Positions 9,060 to 16,504 of a stretch of 52,674 nucleotides of DNA are shown piece after piece. Positions within the stretch are counted from its first letter, which is position 1. Each line of letters starts with the position of its first letter. The notes below the pieces were generated by a model, which was given only the letters and a program-made list of their open reading frames with translations, made no database searches and had not been told where the DNA came from. The translations under genes were made by a program, and so were the position numbers. The DNA is from Streptomyces hilarionis (GTDB lineage: Bacteria; Actinomycetota; Actinomycetes; Streptomycetales; Streptomycetaceae): assembly GCF_024539675.1 (NCBI RefSeq), contig NZ_JAHHIT010000070.1:1-52674 (forward strand), in the 5' to 3' direction.

Positions 9060-9108
9060 GGGCGCTCGCCCCGGGCCCGGCAGGAGCCCCGGGCGCCCCC
9101 GCGCACGC

Positions 9109-9150
9109 GGAAGCCGCGCCGCCCCTCCGTCCGGGGGCGGCGCGGCTTCC
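9109..9150. terminator. Strong bidirectional hairpin terminator
   Basis: Arms 9109-9125 and 9134-9150 form a perfect 17-bp stem with an 8-nt loop, midway between the convergent ends of the deoC operon and the secreted protein gene. Confidence 0.85.
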
Positions 9151-9173
9151 GTGCGCCGTGCCGTGCGGCGAGG

Positions 9174-9581
9174 TCAGCCGCCGAGCACCTTCGCGACGTC
9201 CCCCACCACCGGGATCGAACCGATCGACTGCGCCTGCGCCACCGGGCCGGTGAGCATCTGCGAGGTCAGCGGCTTGAAGTCGGCGAGCTGGGTGCCGACG
9301 CCGTTGTCGAGGGGGTCGACGCCGGTGCCCGCCAGCGGGTTGGGCTTGAGACCGGAGACCGCGCCGGTGACGTAGGTCAGGGAGCCCAGCGCGCCCTGCA
9401 AACCCGCCTGCGGGTCGATCCGGCCGACCGAGGTGGGGCTCGTGCGCACCAGATCGACGGCGGGCTCGCCGGTGGCCGCCGCGGCGCTCCCGGCGCCCGC
9501 GCCCAGCGCCACTCCGGCGGTCGCGAGGGCGGCGAGGGCGCGCCGGCCGGTGGAGGTCTGGGGGGATGCGTGTCGGGCCAT
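9174..9581 (-). CDS. Small secreted protein
   Basis: Protein of 135 residues with a signal peptide (Arg-containing n-region near residues 11-13, hydrophobic ALAALATAGVALGAGAG, then an AAAA cleavage region near residue 38). The mature part is low in charge, rich in Gly, Leu, Pro and Val, and has no cysteines. The ATG at 9581 follows AAGGCGG. It resembles in design the small secreted protein at 16012-16365 on the other side of the afsQ cluster, but direct homology is not obvious. Likely exported to the cell wall or outside; function unknown. Confidence 0.78.
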   Translation of the reverse strand: MARHASPQTSTGRRALAALATAGVALGAGAGSAAAATGEPAVDLVRTSPTSVGRIDPQAGLQGALGSLTYVTGAVSGLKPNPLAGTGVDPLDNGVGTQLADFKPLTSQMLTGPVAQAQSIGSIPVVGDVAKVLGG

Positions 9582-9709
9582 CGTCAATGCCGCCTTCTGC
9601 TGCGCAAGGTGATCCGGTCGACACGAAGGGTAGTTGAGGTGTGACGCGCGCATCAAAGCCGACCCGCGGGGTCGTTGACGGCCCGGGGTATGCCTCACAC
9701 TGGTGTCCC

Positions 9710-10348
9710 GTGACCTCCCCTCCGCCCATACCCACGCGAGTCGTGCTGCTCTGCGGCCCTTCCGGCTCCGGCAAGTCCCTGCTCGCCGCCCGCTGCGGCC
9801 TCCCGGTTCTGCGGCTCGACGACTTCTACAAGGAGGGCGACGACCCGACGCTGCCGCTCGTCGCGGGGAGTTCCGACATCGACTGGGACCACCCCGGCTC
9901 GTGGGACGCGGACGCGGCCGTCGCCGCGATCGTGGAGCTGTGCGCCACCGGCCGCACGAACGTTCCCGTGTACGACATCGCGCTCAGCGCCCGCACGGGC
10001 GAGGAGGAGATCGCGATCGGGCGGCCGCCGCTGTTCCTCGCGGAGGGCATCTTCGCCGCCGAGATCGTGAACCGCTGCCGGGAGCTGGGCGTCCTGGCCG
10101 ACGCCCTGTGCCTGAGCCGCGGTCCGGTGAAGACGTTCCGGCGCCGCTTCCTGCGCGATCTGAAGGAGGGCCGCAAGTCGGTGCCCTTCCTGCTGCGCCG
10201 CGGCTGGCGCCTGATGCGCGCCGAACGCTCCATCGTGGCCCGCCAGACCGCGCTGGGCGCGCACGCGTGCGACCGCGACGAGGCGATGGCCCGGCTGGCC
10301 GCCGCGGCGTCGGCCGACAGCAGCCCGACGGCGCACACGACCGTCTAG
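9710..10348 (+). CDS. Uridine kinase-like P-loop NTP-binding protein
   Basis: Protein of 212 residues with a Walker A motif GPSGSGKS near the N-terminus and the nucleoside-kinase-like segment LDDFYKEGDDPTLP, where the Asp/Tyr pair usually contacts the nucleoside. Central AEGIFAAEI and a C-terminal Arg-rich segment (KTFRRRFLRDLKEGRKS) complete a uridine kinase/phosphoribulokinase-like fold. Uridine phosphorylation would fit the surrounding nucleoside metabolism, but substrate assignment is by similarity only. The GTG at 9710 has no Shine-Dalgarno. A CACACT hexamer ends 8 nt upstream, so the transcript may have almost no leader. It is followed by a hairpin terminator. Confidence 0.82.
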   Translation: MTSPPPIPTRVVLLCGPSGSGKSLLAARCGLPVLRLDDFYKEGDDPTLPLVAGSSDIDWDHPGSWDADAAVAAIVELCATGRTNVPVYDIALSARTGEEEIAIGRPPLFLAEGIFAAEIVNRCRELGVLADALCLSRGPVKTFRRRFLRDLKEGRKSVPFLLRRGWRLMRAERSIVARQTALGAHACDRDEAMARLAAAASADSSPTAHTTV

Positions 10349-10414
10349 GACGACAGGCGGGCGGGCGGCGGGCGACGCGGACCGGCCGGCCGTGCCGGCG
10401 GGCGGACGCGAAGA

Positions 10415-10453
10415 AGCGGGACTGGACGGACCCCCCGGCCCTCCAGTCCCGCT
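10415..10453 (+). terminator. Hairpin terminator after the uridine kinase-like gene
   Basis: Arms 10415-10426 and 10442-10453 form a perfect 12-bp stem, followed by a CT-rich tract containing TTT. It is oriented for the plus-strand gene and is convergent with sigQ. Confidence 0.75.
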
Positions 10454-10463
10454 CCCTCTCTTT

Positions 10464-10585
10464 CCCCCGTGCTTCCCCTTTTCCCCTGTTTCCCCGTTCC
10501 CCCCCGGGGTGGTGCTTGCGCGGTACCGCTCCCCCTGACGTCCCCCGTCGGGTCCCCCCGGTACCGCTCCCCCGTGTTTCCCCCG
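10464..10585 (-). other. C-run tract: G-quadruplex-prone sequence on the sigQ transcript strand
   Basis: The plus strand has runs of four or more C at 10464-10468, 10475-10478, 10483-10486, 10492-10495 and 10499-10505, separated by 3-6 nt. More C-runs of five or six continue to about 10585. On the minus strand, and so in any sigQ mRNA read past its stop at 10631, these become G-runs matching the standard G4 folding pattern. Two near-identical GGTACCGCTCCCCC elements also occur here. Confidence 0.6.
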
Positions 10586-10630
10586 TTCACCGGCTCCGTC
10601 GAGCGGAGCCGGGCCTTCCCCCGTTCACCC

Positions 10631-11374
10631 TCAGGCCACAAGCTCCCCGAAGGCGTCCTCCTCGTCACGGCCGAAGCTGAGGACCTCGTCCTCGCGCAGC
10701 CGGCGCAGCGAGCGCCAGATGCTGGACTTCACCGTGCCGACACTGATGTCGAGGATCTCCGCGATCTCCGGGTCGGTGCGGCCCTCGTAGTAGCGCAGGA
10801 CCAGCATCGTCCGCTGGAGTTCGGGCAGCCGGGCCAGCGCCTGCCACAGGACCGCGCGCAGCTCCGTGCCGCGCATCGCGTCCGTGTCGCCGGGCGTCTC
10901 CGGCAGTTCCTCGGTCGGGTACTCGTTCAGCTTGCGGCGGCGCCACGCGCTGATGTGCAGGTTGGTCATGGTCCGGCGGAGGTATCCGCCGACCGCGGCC
11001 TTGTCGCTGATCCGCTCCCATGCCCGGTAGGTCGAGAACAGGGCGCTCTGCAACAGGTCCTCGGCCTCGAAGCGGTCGCCGGTGAGGTGGTAGGCGGTGG
11101 CGTACAGGGAGGCGCGGCGCTCCTGGACGTAGGCGGTGAACTCCGCCTCGGTCAGGGAGCGACGCTCCCCCGTGTCCTCCCCGTACGCGGCTCCCCCGTG
11201 AGCCGCCTGTTCCCCCGCGTCCACCACCGTCATGTAGGCGGTGTGCTGACGCCCGGCGCCACGACCGCACCCCCGAGCGGTCACCGCGCCGGACTTCTCG
11301 GAACCCCGGTTCACGTCGTGCAGACGCGTGACGACTGCGACTGCGTTGGTGCTCATACCGTGCAGCGTGTTCAT
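10631..11374 (-). CDS. sigQ: SigE-family ECF sigma factor SigQ
   Basis: RNA polymerase sigma factor of 247 residues. Region 2 holds FEAEDLLQSALFSTYRAWERI and region 4 holds LPELQRTMLVLRYYEGRTDPEIAEILDISVGTVKSS, the SigE-family ECF pattern. An extra N-terminal stretch of about 70 residues precedes it. It is divergent from afsQ1, the arrangement of sigQ next to afsQ1/afsQ2 in S. coelicolor, where SigQ is known as an AfsQ1 target affecting antibiotic production and development. The intergenic region carries a perfect AfsQ1-type binding motif. The ATG at 11374 follows GGGGGGCGCGAG; ATG 11356 is an alternative. Confidence 0.9.
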   Translation of the reverse strand: MNTLHGMSTNAVAVVTRLHDVNRGSEKSGAVTARGCGRGAGRQHTAYMTVVDAGEQAAHGGAAYGEDTGERRSLTEAEFTAYVQERRASLYATAYHLTGDRFEAEDLLQSALFSTYRAWERISDKAAVGGYLRRTMTNLHISAWRRRKLNEYPTEELPETPGDTDAMRGTELRAVLWQALARLPELQRTMLVLRYYEGRTDPEIAEILDISVGTVKSSIWRSLRRLREDEVLSFGRDEEDAFGELVA

Positions 11375-11924
11375 CTCGCGCCCCCCGTCGTGGACTTACG
11401 GTGTTCGGTCTCCCACTCGGCCGGGCTCCGCTGTGCTGTTCGGCGTCGCCCTGCCTTGTGACGAAAAGATTGCCCGGGCCACTTCATCGCCGTGTCCGCC
11501 GACTGTCACAGACCTGTCACAGGGGCCCGTCACCGCGGACGCACGGATCGTCCACAGTCGTGCGCGGTACGGGGGCGCCGGGCCGGCGGCGGGTGTGTTC
11601 GACGGGGGCGGCGTCCTCGTGACCGGGTTCCCGGTCGGCCGGGACGGGGTGCGCGCCGTCCGGCGAGGGCGGCGGGGGTCGTCCGGTCGGGGCGGGCAGG
11701 CGGCCCCCGCGCGCTCCCGAGGGGTCGTCCGTGTGGCTCGAAACCGCAGGTCCAGGGGCTGCGGACCGGGCGGGCGCACGAATCGGGCGCCGGTGGCCGC
11801 GGGACGCCGACGGCCCGCCGCACGCCGTGCGCGCCCCCGCGGCCGCCCCGCTCCGGCGCCCGCCGCCGAACGGGCCCTGCCCCACAGGTCGAACGACAGC
11901 CCCCTCATGGGCCAGAATGAGCCC
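11375..11924. other. Divergent sigQ/afsQ1 control region
   Basis: 550 bp without a supported gene. It contains the AfsQ1-type box at 11505-11520 and, at the afsQ1 end, a -10-like CAGAAT (11913-11918) placed 7 nt before the afsQ1 GTG, suggesting a leaderless afsQ1 message. The middle (about 11560-11900) is G+C-rich with no evident motif. Confidence 0.6.
11505..11520 (-). promoter_or_regulatory. AfsQ1 binding box upstream of sigQ
   Basis: On the minus strand the sequence is GTGAC, 6 nt, GTGAC: an exact fit to the published AfsQ1 direct-repeat motif GTnAC-N6-GTnAC. It lies 130 bp upstream of the sigQ start and 405 bp from afsQ1, consistent with direct control of sigQ. Confidence 0.8.
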
Positions 11925-12602
11925 GTGCCTTCCCTGTTGCTGATCGAGGACGACGACGCCATCCGTACGGCCCTGGAGCTCTCACTGACGCGCCAGGGAC
12001 ACCGGGTGGCGACCGCTGCGAGCGGTGAGGACGGTCTGAAGCTGCTGCGCGAGCAACGGCCGGATCTGATCGTGCTGGACGTGATGCTGCCCGGCATCGA
12101 CGGCTTCGAGGTGTGCCGTCGCATCCGGCGCACCGACCAGTTGCCGATCATCCTGCTCACCGCGCGCAGCGACGACATCGACGTGGTCGTCGGGCTGGAG
12201 TCCGGGGCCGACGACTACGTCGTCAAGCCCATCCAGGGCCGGGTGCTGGACGCCCGGATCCGGGCCGTGCTGCGCCGCGGCGAGCGCGAGTCGAGCGACG
12301 CGGCGACCTTCGGCAGCCTCGTCATCGACCGCGCCGCGATGACCGTGACGAAGAACGGCGAGGATCTTCAGCTCACGCCGACCGAGCTGCGGCTGCTGCT
12401 CGAACTGAGCCGGCGGCCCGGCCAGGCGCTGTCCCGGCAGCAGTTGCTGCGCCTGGTGTGGGAGCACGACTACCTGGGCGACTCGCGGCTGGTGGACGCC
12501 TGTGTCCAGCGGCTGCGGGCCAAGGTGGAGGACGTGCCGTCGTCGCCCGTCCTGATCCGTACCGTGCGCGGCGTCGGCTACCGCCTGGACGCCCCTCAGT
12601 GA
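11925..12602 (+). CDS. afsQ1: Response regulator AfsQ1 (OmpR/PhoB family)
   Basis: Response regulator of 225 residues, the length of S. coelicolor AfsQ1. The receiver domain has the acidic pocket EDDD (residues 8-11), phosphoacceptor D52 in VLDVMLPG, a conserved Thr in LLTARS and Lys in VVKPIQG. A winged-helix output domain follows (TPTELRLLLELSRRPG, VDACVQRLRAKVED, IRTVRGVGYRL). It responds to AfsQ2 phosphorylation; in S. coelicolor the system links nitrogen-related signals to antibiotic production, sigQ and metabolism. The GTG at 11925 lacks a Shine-Dalgarno and sits 7 nt after CAGAAT, so translation may be leaderless. The stop overlaps the proposed GTG of afsQ2. Confidence 0.95.
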   Translation: MPSLLLIEDDDAIRTALELSLTRQGHRVATAASGEDGLKLLREQRPDLIVLDVMLPGIDGFEVCRRIRRTDQLPIILLTARSDDIDVVVGLESGADDYVVKPIQGRVLDARIRAVLRRGERESSDAATFGSLVIDRAAMTVTKNGEDLQLTPTELRLLLELSRRPGQALSRQQLLRLVWEHDYLGDSRLVDACVQRLRAKVEDVPSSPVLIRTVRGVGYRLDAPQ

Positions 12603-14203
12603 CCCAGGCGCAAGGGGGGCTCCGCGGCTGGTCCGCGGCGCGCAGGAAGAAAGTGTCACGGCTGCGTCTGACCAGCCTGCGCCTGCGGCTGGTCGTGGTC
12701 TTCGGCGCGGTGGCGCTGACCGCCGCGGTGTCCGCGTCCGGCATCGCGTACTGGCTCAACCGCGAGGCGGTGCTGACCCGCACCCAGGGTTCGGTGCTGC
12801 GCGACTTCGAGCAGGAGATGCAGAACCGGGCCGGTGCGCTGCCGGAGAACCCGTCACAGGACGAGCTCCAGCACACCGCCGGGCAGATGGCCAACAGCAG
12901 CCAGCGCTTCAGCGTGCTGCTGGTGGCCGCGGACGGCGGCGGCCACACCGTCTACGGCAGTTCGGGCGGCCTGAACGGGTTCTCGCTGGACGACGTGCCC
13001 GGATCGCTGCGCACCGCGGTGAACCGGCAGCAGGACGTCACGGGCGGCAACACGTCGCCGTACCACCTGTACTGGCAGCGGGTGGTGGACCACGGGACGC
13101 CGTACCTGGTGGCCGGCACGAGGGTGATCGGGGGCGGGCCGACCGGGTACATGCGCAAGTCGCTGGAGCCGGAGGCCAAGGACCTCAACTCGCTGGCGTG
13201 GTCGCTGGGGATCGCCACCGCCCTGGCGCTGGTCGGGGCCGCGCTGCTCGCGCAGGCCGCCGCCACGACCGTCCTGAAGCCGGTGCACCGGCTGGGCGTG
13301 GCGGCGCGCCGGCTCGGCGAGGGGCGGCTGGACACTCGGCTGCGCGTCTCCGGGACGGACGAACTGGCCGACCTGTCGCGGACGTTCAACCGCACGGCCG
13401 AGGCGCTGGAGAAGCGGGTCGACGACATGGCCGCCCGTGACGAGGCCTCGCGCCGGTTCGTCGCCGACATGTCGCACGAGCTGCGGACGCCGCTGACGGC
13501 CATCACCACCGTCGCGGAGGTGCTGGAGGAGGAGCTGGACGCCGAGTCAGGCAGCATCGACCCGATGATCGAGCCCGCGGTGCGGCTGGTGGTCAGCGAG
13601 ACGCGGCGGCTGAACAACCTCGTCGAGAACCTGATGGAGGTCACCCGCTTCGACGCGGGAACGGCCCGGCTGGTCCTGGACGACGTCGACGTCGCCGACC
13701 AGATCACCGCCTGCATCGACGCGCGGGCCTGGCTGGACGCCGTCGACCTGGACGCGGAGCGCGGCATCCACGCCCTGCTCGATCCGCGCCGTCTGGACGT
13801 CATCCTGGCCAACCTCATCGGCAACGCGCTCAAGCACGGCGGGTCGCCGGTGCGGGTGTCGGTGTCGACGGCGGACGACTCGGTGGTGATCGCGGTGCGC
13901 GACCACGGGCCCGGCATCCCCGAGGACGTGCTGCCGCACGTCTTCGACCGGTTCTACAAGGCGAGCGCCTCGCGGCCGCGCTCCGAGGGCAGCGGGCTCG
14001 GCCTGTCCATCGCCCTGGAGAACGCGCACATCCACGGGGGCGAGATCACGGCCGCCAACTCCCCGCAGGGCGGCGCGGTGTTCACGCTGCGGCTGCCCCG
14101 GGGCGTCTCCGAGGAAACGGAACACGACGGCGAGGACGACGGGGTCGGCGACGCCGGCGAGCAGGGCGTGCGCCCCGTGCCGGACAAGGGGGACGCGACG
14201 TGA
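12599..14203 (+). CDS. afsQ2: Sensor histidine kinase AfsQ2
   Basis: Membrane sensor kinase of about 534 residues, partner of AfsQ1. TM1 spans about residues 30-52, an extracytoplasmic sensor region follows to about 195, TM2 spans about 198-222, then a HAMP linker, a dimerisation/phosphoacceptor helix with H293 in DMSHELRTPLT, and a HATPase domain (N-box NLIGNALKHGG, G1 DHGPGIP, G2 GSGLGLSIA). The start GTG at 12599 overlaps the afsQ1 stop (GTGA) and gives a length close to that recalled for S. coelicolor AfsQ2. GTG 12653 has a better Shine-Dalgarno (AGGAAG) and is an alternative. It is coupled at its end to the lipoprotein gene. Confidence 0.93.
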   Translation: MTQAQGGLRGWSAARRKKVSRLRLTSLRLRLVVVFGAVALTAAVSASGIAYWLNREAVLTRTQGSVLRDFEQEMQNRAGALPENPSQDELQHTAGQMANSSQRFSVLLVAADGGGHTVYGSSGGLNGFSLDDVPGSLRTAVNRQQDVTGGNTSPYHLYWQRVVDHGTPYLVAGTRVIGGGPTGYMRKSLEPEAKDLNSLAWSLGIATALALVGAALLAQAAATTVLKPVHRLGVAARRLGEGRLDTRLRVSGTDELADLSRTFNRTAEALEKRVDDMAARDEASRRFVADMSHELRTPLTAITTVAEVLEEELDAESGSIDPMIEPAVRLVVSETRRLNNLVENLMEVTRFDAGTARLVLDDVDVADQITACIDARAWLDAVDLDAERGIHALLDPRRLDVILANLIGNALKHGGSPVRVSVSTADDSVVIAVRDHGPGIPEDVLPHVFDRFYKASASRPRSEGSGLGLSIALENAHIHGGEITAANSPQGGAVFTLRLPRGVSEETEHDGEDDGVGDAGEQGVRPVPDKGDAT

Positions 14204-14835
14204 CGACGAGCCGTGCGACCGTACGACGGCGGTGCGCCGGGCCGGTGCTGGCCGCCCTGGCGGCCACGGTGCTCGCCGGCTGCGGCATCCGGGCCACCGA
14301 GGTGCCGACCGACTTCGGGCCGGCGCCCTCCCGGGTGCGCTGCTCGCTCGCCGAGCCGGACGTCACGACGCAGGCCGCGCGCGCGGGCGTGCCGGTGCAG
14401 GTGTTCCTGCTGTGCGGTTCCTCGCTGGTGGCGGTGGACCGGTCCGTGCGGGTGCCGGACGGCGCGGCGGACTCCGCGCGGCGCGCGCTGGTAGCGCAGG
14501 GCCTGCTGGACGAGCTGGCCGAGTCGCCGTCGGCGGCCGAGAAGGAGGCCGGGTACACCACGGACGTGCGCGGCGGGATGACGGTGCACGGACCGGGCCC
14601 GAAGGACCCGGACGACACCCTGCGGCTGAGCACCCCGCCCGGGAACCTCACCTCGTACGCGCTCGCCCAACTGGTCTGCACCTTCTCGGACTCGGCGGCC
14701 GCGGAGGGGGACGGCTCGGTGGTCCTGGGCGGACCGGGGTCGACCCCGGTGCGCCGCTATGCCTGCACCGACGAGGTCCGTTCCCGCCCCGGGAGCGCCG
14801 GACCCCCGTCGGCGCCGGTCACGAACGACGGCTGA
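14200..14835 (+). CDS. Lipoprotein of the afsQ operon (GerMN-like)
   Basis: Exported lipoprotein of 211 residues. It has a basic n-region, a hydrophobic core (VLAALAATVLAGC) and lipobox LAGC with the lipidated Cys near residue 28. The mature part resembles the small GerMN (sporulation/germination) domain found in actinobacterial lipoproteins, judged from its spacing and the run APSRVRCSLAEPDV to VFLLCGSSLVAVDRSVR; this is a moderate-confidence fold call. The GTG start overlaps the afsQ2 stop by 4 nt after AAGGGGG, so it is translated with the two-component system and may act as an accessory to AfsQ2 on the outer membrane face. Confidence 0.85.
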   Translation: MTTSRATVRRRCAGPVLAALAATVLAGCGIRATEVPTDFGPAPSRVRCSLAEPDVTTQAARAGVPVQVFLLCGSSLVAVDRSVRVPDGAADSARRALVAQGLLDELAESPSAAEKEAGYTTDVRGGMTVHGPGPKDPDDTLRLSTPPGNLTSYALAQLVCTFSDSAAAEGDGSVVLGGPGSTPVRRYACTDEVRSRPGSAGPPSAPVTNDG

Positions 14836-14867
14836 GCCGCCGGCCGCCGGTCCCCGGCAGGCAGGAG

Positions 14868-14929
14868 GCGGGTGTGACGGGCGGCAGGAGGCCGGACGGC
14901 GGGTGTGACGGGCGGCAGGGGGCCGGACG
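14868..14929. repeat. 31-bp tandem duplication
   Basis: Two head-to-tail copies of a 31-bp unit (14868-14898 and 14899-14929) differ at one base; a degenerate third copy begins at 14930. They lie in the 241-bp gap between the afsQ lipoprotein and the VanZ-like gene. Confidence 0.85.
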
Positions 14930-15076
14930 GCGCGTGTGGCGGACGCCTCACGCGAGGGCCCGCGGGCGTCGTCGTCGCAGGTCACCGTCCGTCCCGCGGC
15001 GGCGGGCGCGGGGGCGCGCGCCGACGGCGGGAAGCGGCCCGGAACCGATCGTGCCGGGGGGCGCGTCTTGGGGGGC

Positions 15077-15628
15077 GTGCAGCGTCAAGGCTCCATCGGC
15101 GGCAGCGCCGCGATCCGCATCCGCGCGACCGGGATTGTTCTCCTGGCCGCCCACCTCGTGTTCGTCGCCTGGGTCACGCTGCGCCCGCTGGACGTCCCCT
15201 GGGTGCTCCCGGCCAATCTGCATCCCTTCGACGGCATCCGCGCCGACCTGAGGCTGGGCTGGCCCGAGGCGGCCCGGCGGATCGGCACGGGGCTGGGGCT
15301 GCTGGCCCCGCTCGGCGTCCTGCTGCCGCTGGTGGGCGGACGGGTCCGGGTCTCGCCGTTCGCCTCCCTGGTCCGCACGGTCACGGCGGGCGCGCTGCTG
15401 TCGCTGGGGATCGAACTGTTGCAGACCGGGGTGCCCGGTCAGGTCGTGGACGTGGACTCGATGCTGCTGAACACCGTGGGCGTGGCGCTGGCGCATGTCG
15501 CGGTGGTGCCCGCGGTGCGCGCACGGCTGCGCCGCAGGGACGAGCACCGGCCGTCCGCCCCGGTCCGTCAGGAGGACGCGGCTCAGGGTCTGACCCCGAG
15601 GATTCCCAGGGTCGGCATCGCCCCATAG
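15077..15628 (+). CDS. VanZ family membrane protein
   Basis: Protein of about 183 residues with at least four hydrophobic segments (IVLLAAHLVFVAWVTL, TGLGLLAPLGVLLPL, TVTAGALLSLGIELLQ, TVGVALAHVAVVPAV) and the VanZ-family hallmarks LRPLD, LLSLGIELLQ and VVDVDSMLLNTVG. The family includes VanZ, linked to low-level teicoplanin resistance, but most actinobacterial members have no known role. The GTG at 15077 is chosen because residues upstream are non-homologous and G-rich; the true start could be as far upstream as 14936. The C-terminal tail is charged. Confidence 0.82.
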   Translation: MQRQGSIGGSAAIRIRATGIVLLAAHLVFVAWVTLRPLDVPWVLPANLHPFDGIRADLRLGWPEAARRIGTGLGLLAPLGVLLPLVGGRVRVSPFASLVRTVTAGALLSLGIELLQTGVPGQVVDVDSMLLNTVGVALAHVAVVPAVRARLRRRDEHRPSAPVRQEDAAQGLTPRIPRVGIAP

Positions 15629-15722
15629 AGCGACGCTTCGTCCCCTTCGTCACCGTAGCGTTGACGTCAGATGGAGCAGCCGCAAGGGCCGTCTCCCCCA
15701 GACGCTCACGAAGGAGCCGCAG

Positions 15723-15926
15723 ATGTCCCGCCTCGCCCGCCCCACCAACGGCCGCATGATCGGCGGAGTGTGCGCCGCGCTGGCCCGGCGCTTCGGCACC
15801 TCCGCGACCACGATGCGCGTGATCTTCGTGCTCTCCTGTCTGCTGCCGGGCCCGCAGTTCCTGCTCTACATAGCGCTGTGGGTGCTGTTCCCCTCGGAGG
15901 ACAAGGCGGCCCGCGCCGCCTGGTGA
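15723..15926 (+). CDS. PspC domain protein
   Basis: 67-residue protein that is almost entirely a PspC domain: a basic N-terminus, the NGRMIGGVCAALARRFGTS motif, and a hydrophobic stretch (IFVLSCLLPGPQFLLYIALWVLF) that would insert in the membrane. PspC proteins take part in envelope-stress responses; short stand-alone forms are common in Streptomyces. The ATG at 15723 follows AAGGAG. A 20-bp hairpin terminator follows. Confidence 0.92.
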   Translation: MSRLARPTNGRMIGGVCAALARRFGTSATTMRVIFVLSCLLPGPQFLLYIALWVLFPSEDKAARAAW

Positions 15927-15943
15927 CGGCCGCTCGGCCATGA

Positions 15944-15988
15944 CGCCGTCGGGGCGCACCCGGGACCACCGGGTGCGCCCCGACGGCG
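15944..15988. terminator. Strong bidirectional hairpin terminator
   Basis: Perfect 20-bp stem (15944-15963 with 15969-15988) and a 5-nt loop between the convergent pspC-like gene and the secreted protein gene; the longest perfect stem noted in the window. Confidence 0.88.
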
Positions 15989-16011
15989 CGGTGCGTGGAG
16001 GGCGGAGCCGC

Positions 16012-16365
16012 TCAGCCCAGCGGGATGCCGTTGACCGGCAGACCGTGCGTGGGCAGGCCCTGCAGCGGCAGTCCGCCGAGCAGACCGGCGACGGGCGCGG
16101 TGGGGCCCCCGGCCAGCAGCTTCCCGGCGACCGGCTGGGCGGCGGTCAGGCCCGCGGCCAGCGCCGGCTGGGCCTGGGTCAGCGCCTGCCCGGCGCCGGG
16201 CAGCGCCTGGGCCACGTTCTCCGCCGGCAGCGTCCTGGTGACGCCGTCCAGGGCCTGGGTGGCGTCCGGGACCGCGGGGGCGGCGTTCGCGGCGCCCGCA
16301 CCGACGGCGGCGAAGGCGGCGCCGAGAGCGGCGACGCCGAGGGTCTTGGCAGCAGACTGCTTCAT
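16012..16365 (-). CDS. Small secreted Gly/Leu/Pro-rich protein
   Basis: 117-residue protein with a clear Sec signal peptide (MKQSAAK, a hydrophobic core, and a cleavage region near ANAA about residue 29). The mature part is Ala/Gln/Pro-rich and ends in a repeated pattern of G-(L/I)-P separated by two or three residues, with no cysteines. The ATG at 16365 follows GAGGACGC. It is the last gene before add on the same strand, 139 bp away, and ends at the strong terminator. Function unknown; likely cell-wall associated or extracellular. Confidence 0.8.
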   Translation of the reverse strand: MKQSAAKTLGVAALGAAFAAVGAGAANAAPAVPDATQALDGVTRTLPAENVAQALPGAGQALTQAQPALAAGLTAAQPVAGKLLAGGPTAPVAGLLGGLPLQGLPTHGLPVNGIPLG

Positions 16366-16504
16366 GATGAATGCGTCCTCGAATGGGATACGGGGAACTG
16401 AGCGGTTCTCGACCGTAAACACGTGGAGGGGTCGGCGGCAAACATCGAAATGCGGACGGATGGTGGACACCCGCCCGCATTCCGCACCGGGTAAAACCCG
16501 GGGA

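Noticed and set aside
12113..12598. Upstream extension of the afsQ2 frame through afsQ1
   Set aside because: Overlaps afsQ1 out of frame and is Arg/Pro-rich; the kinase starts at 12599 or 12653.
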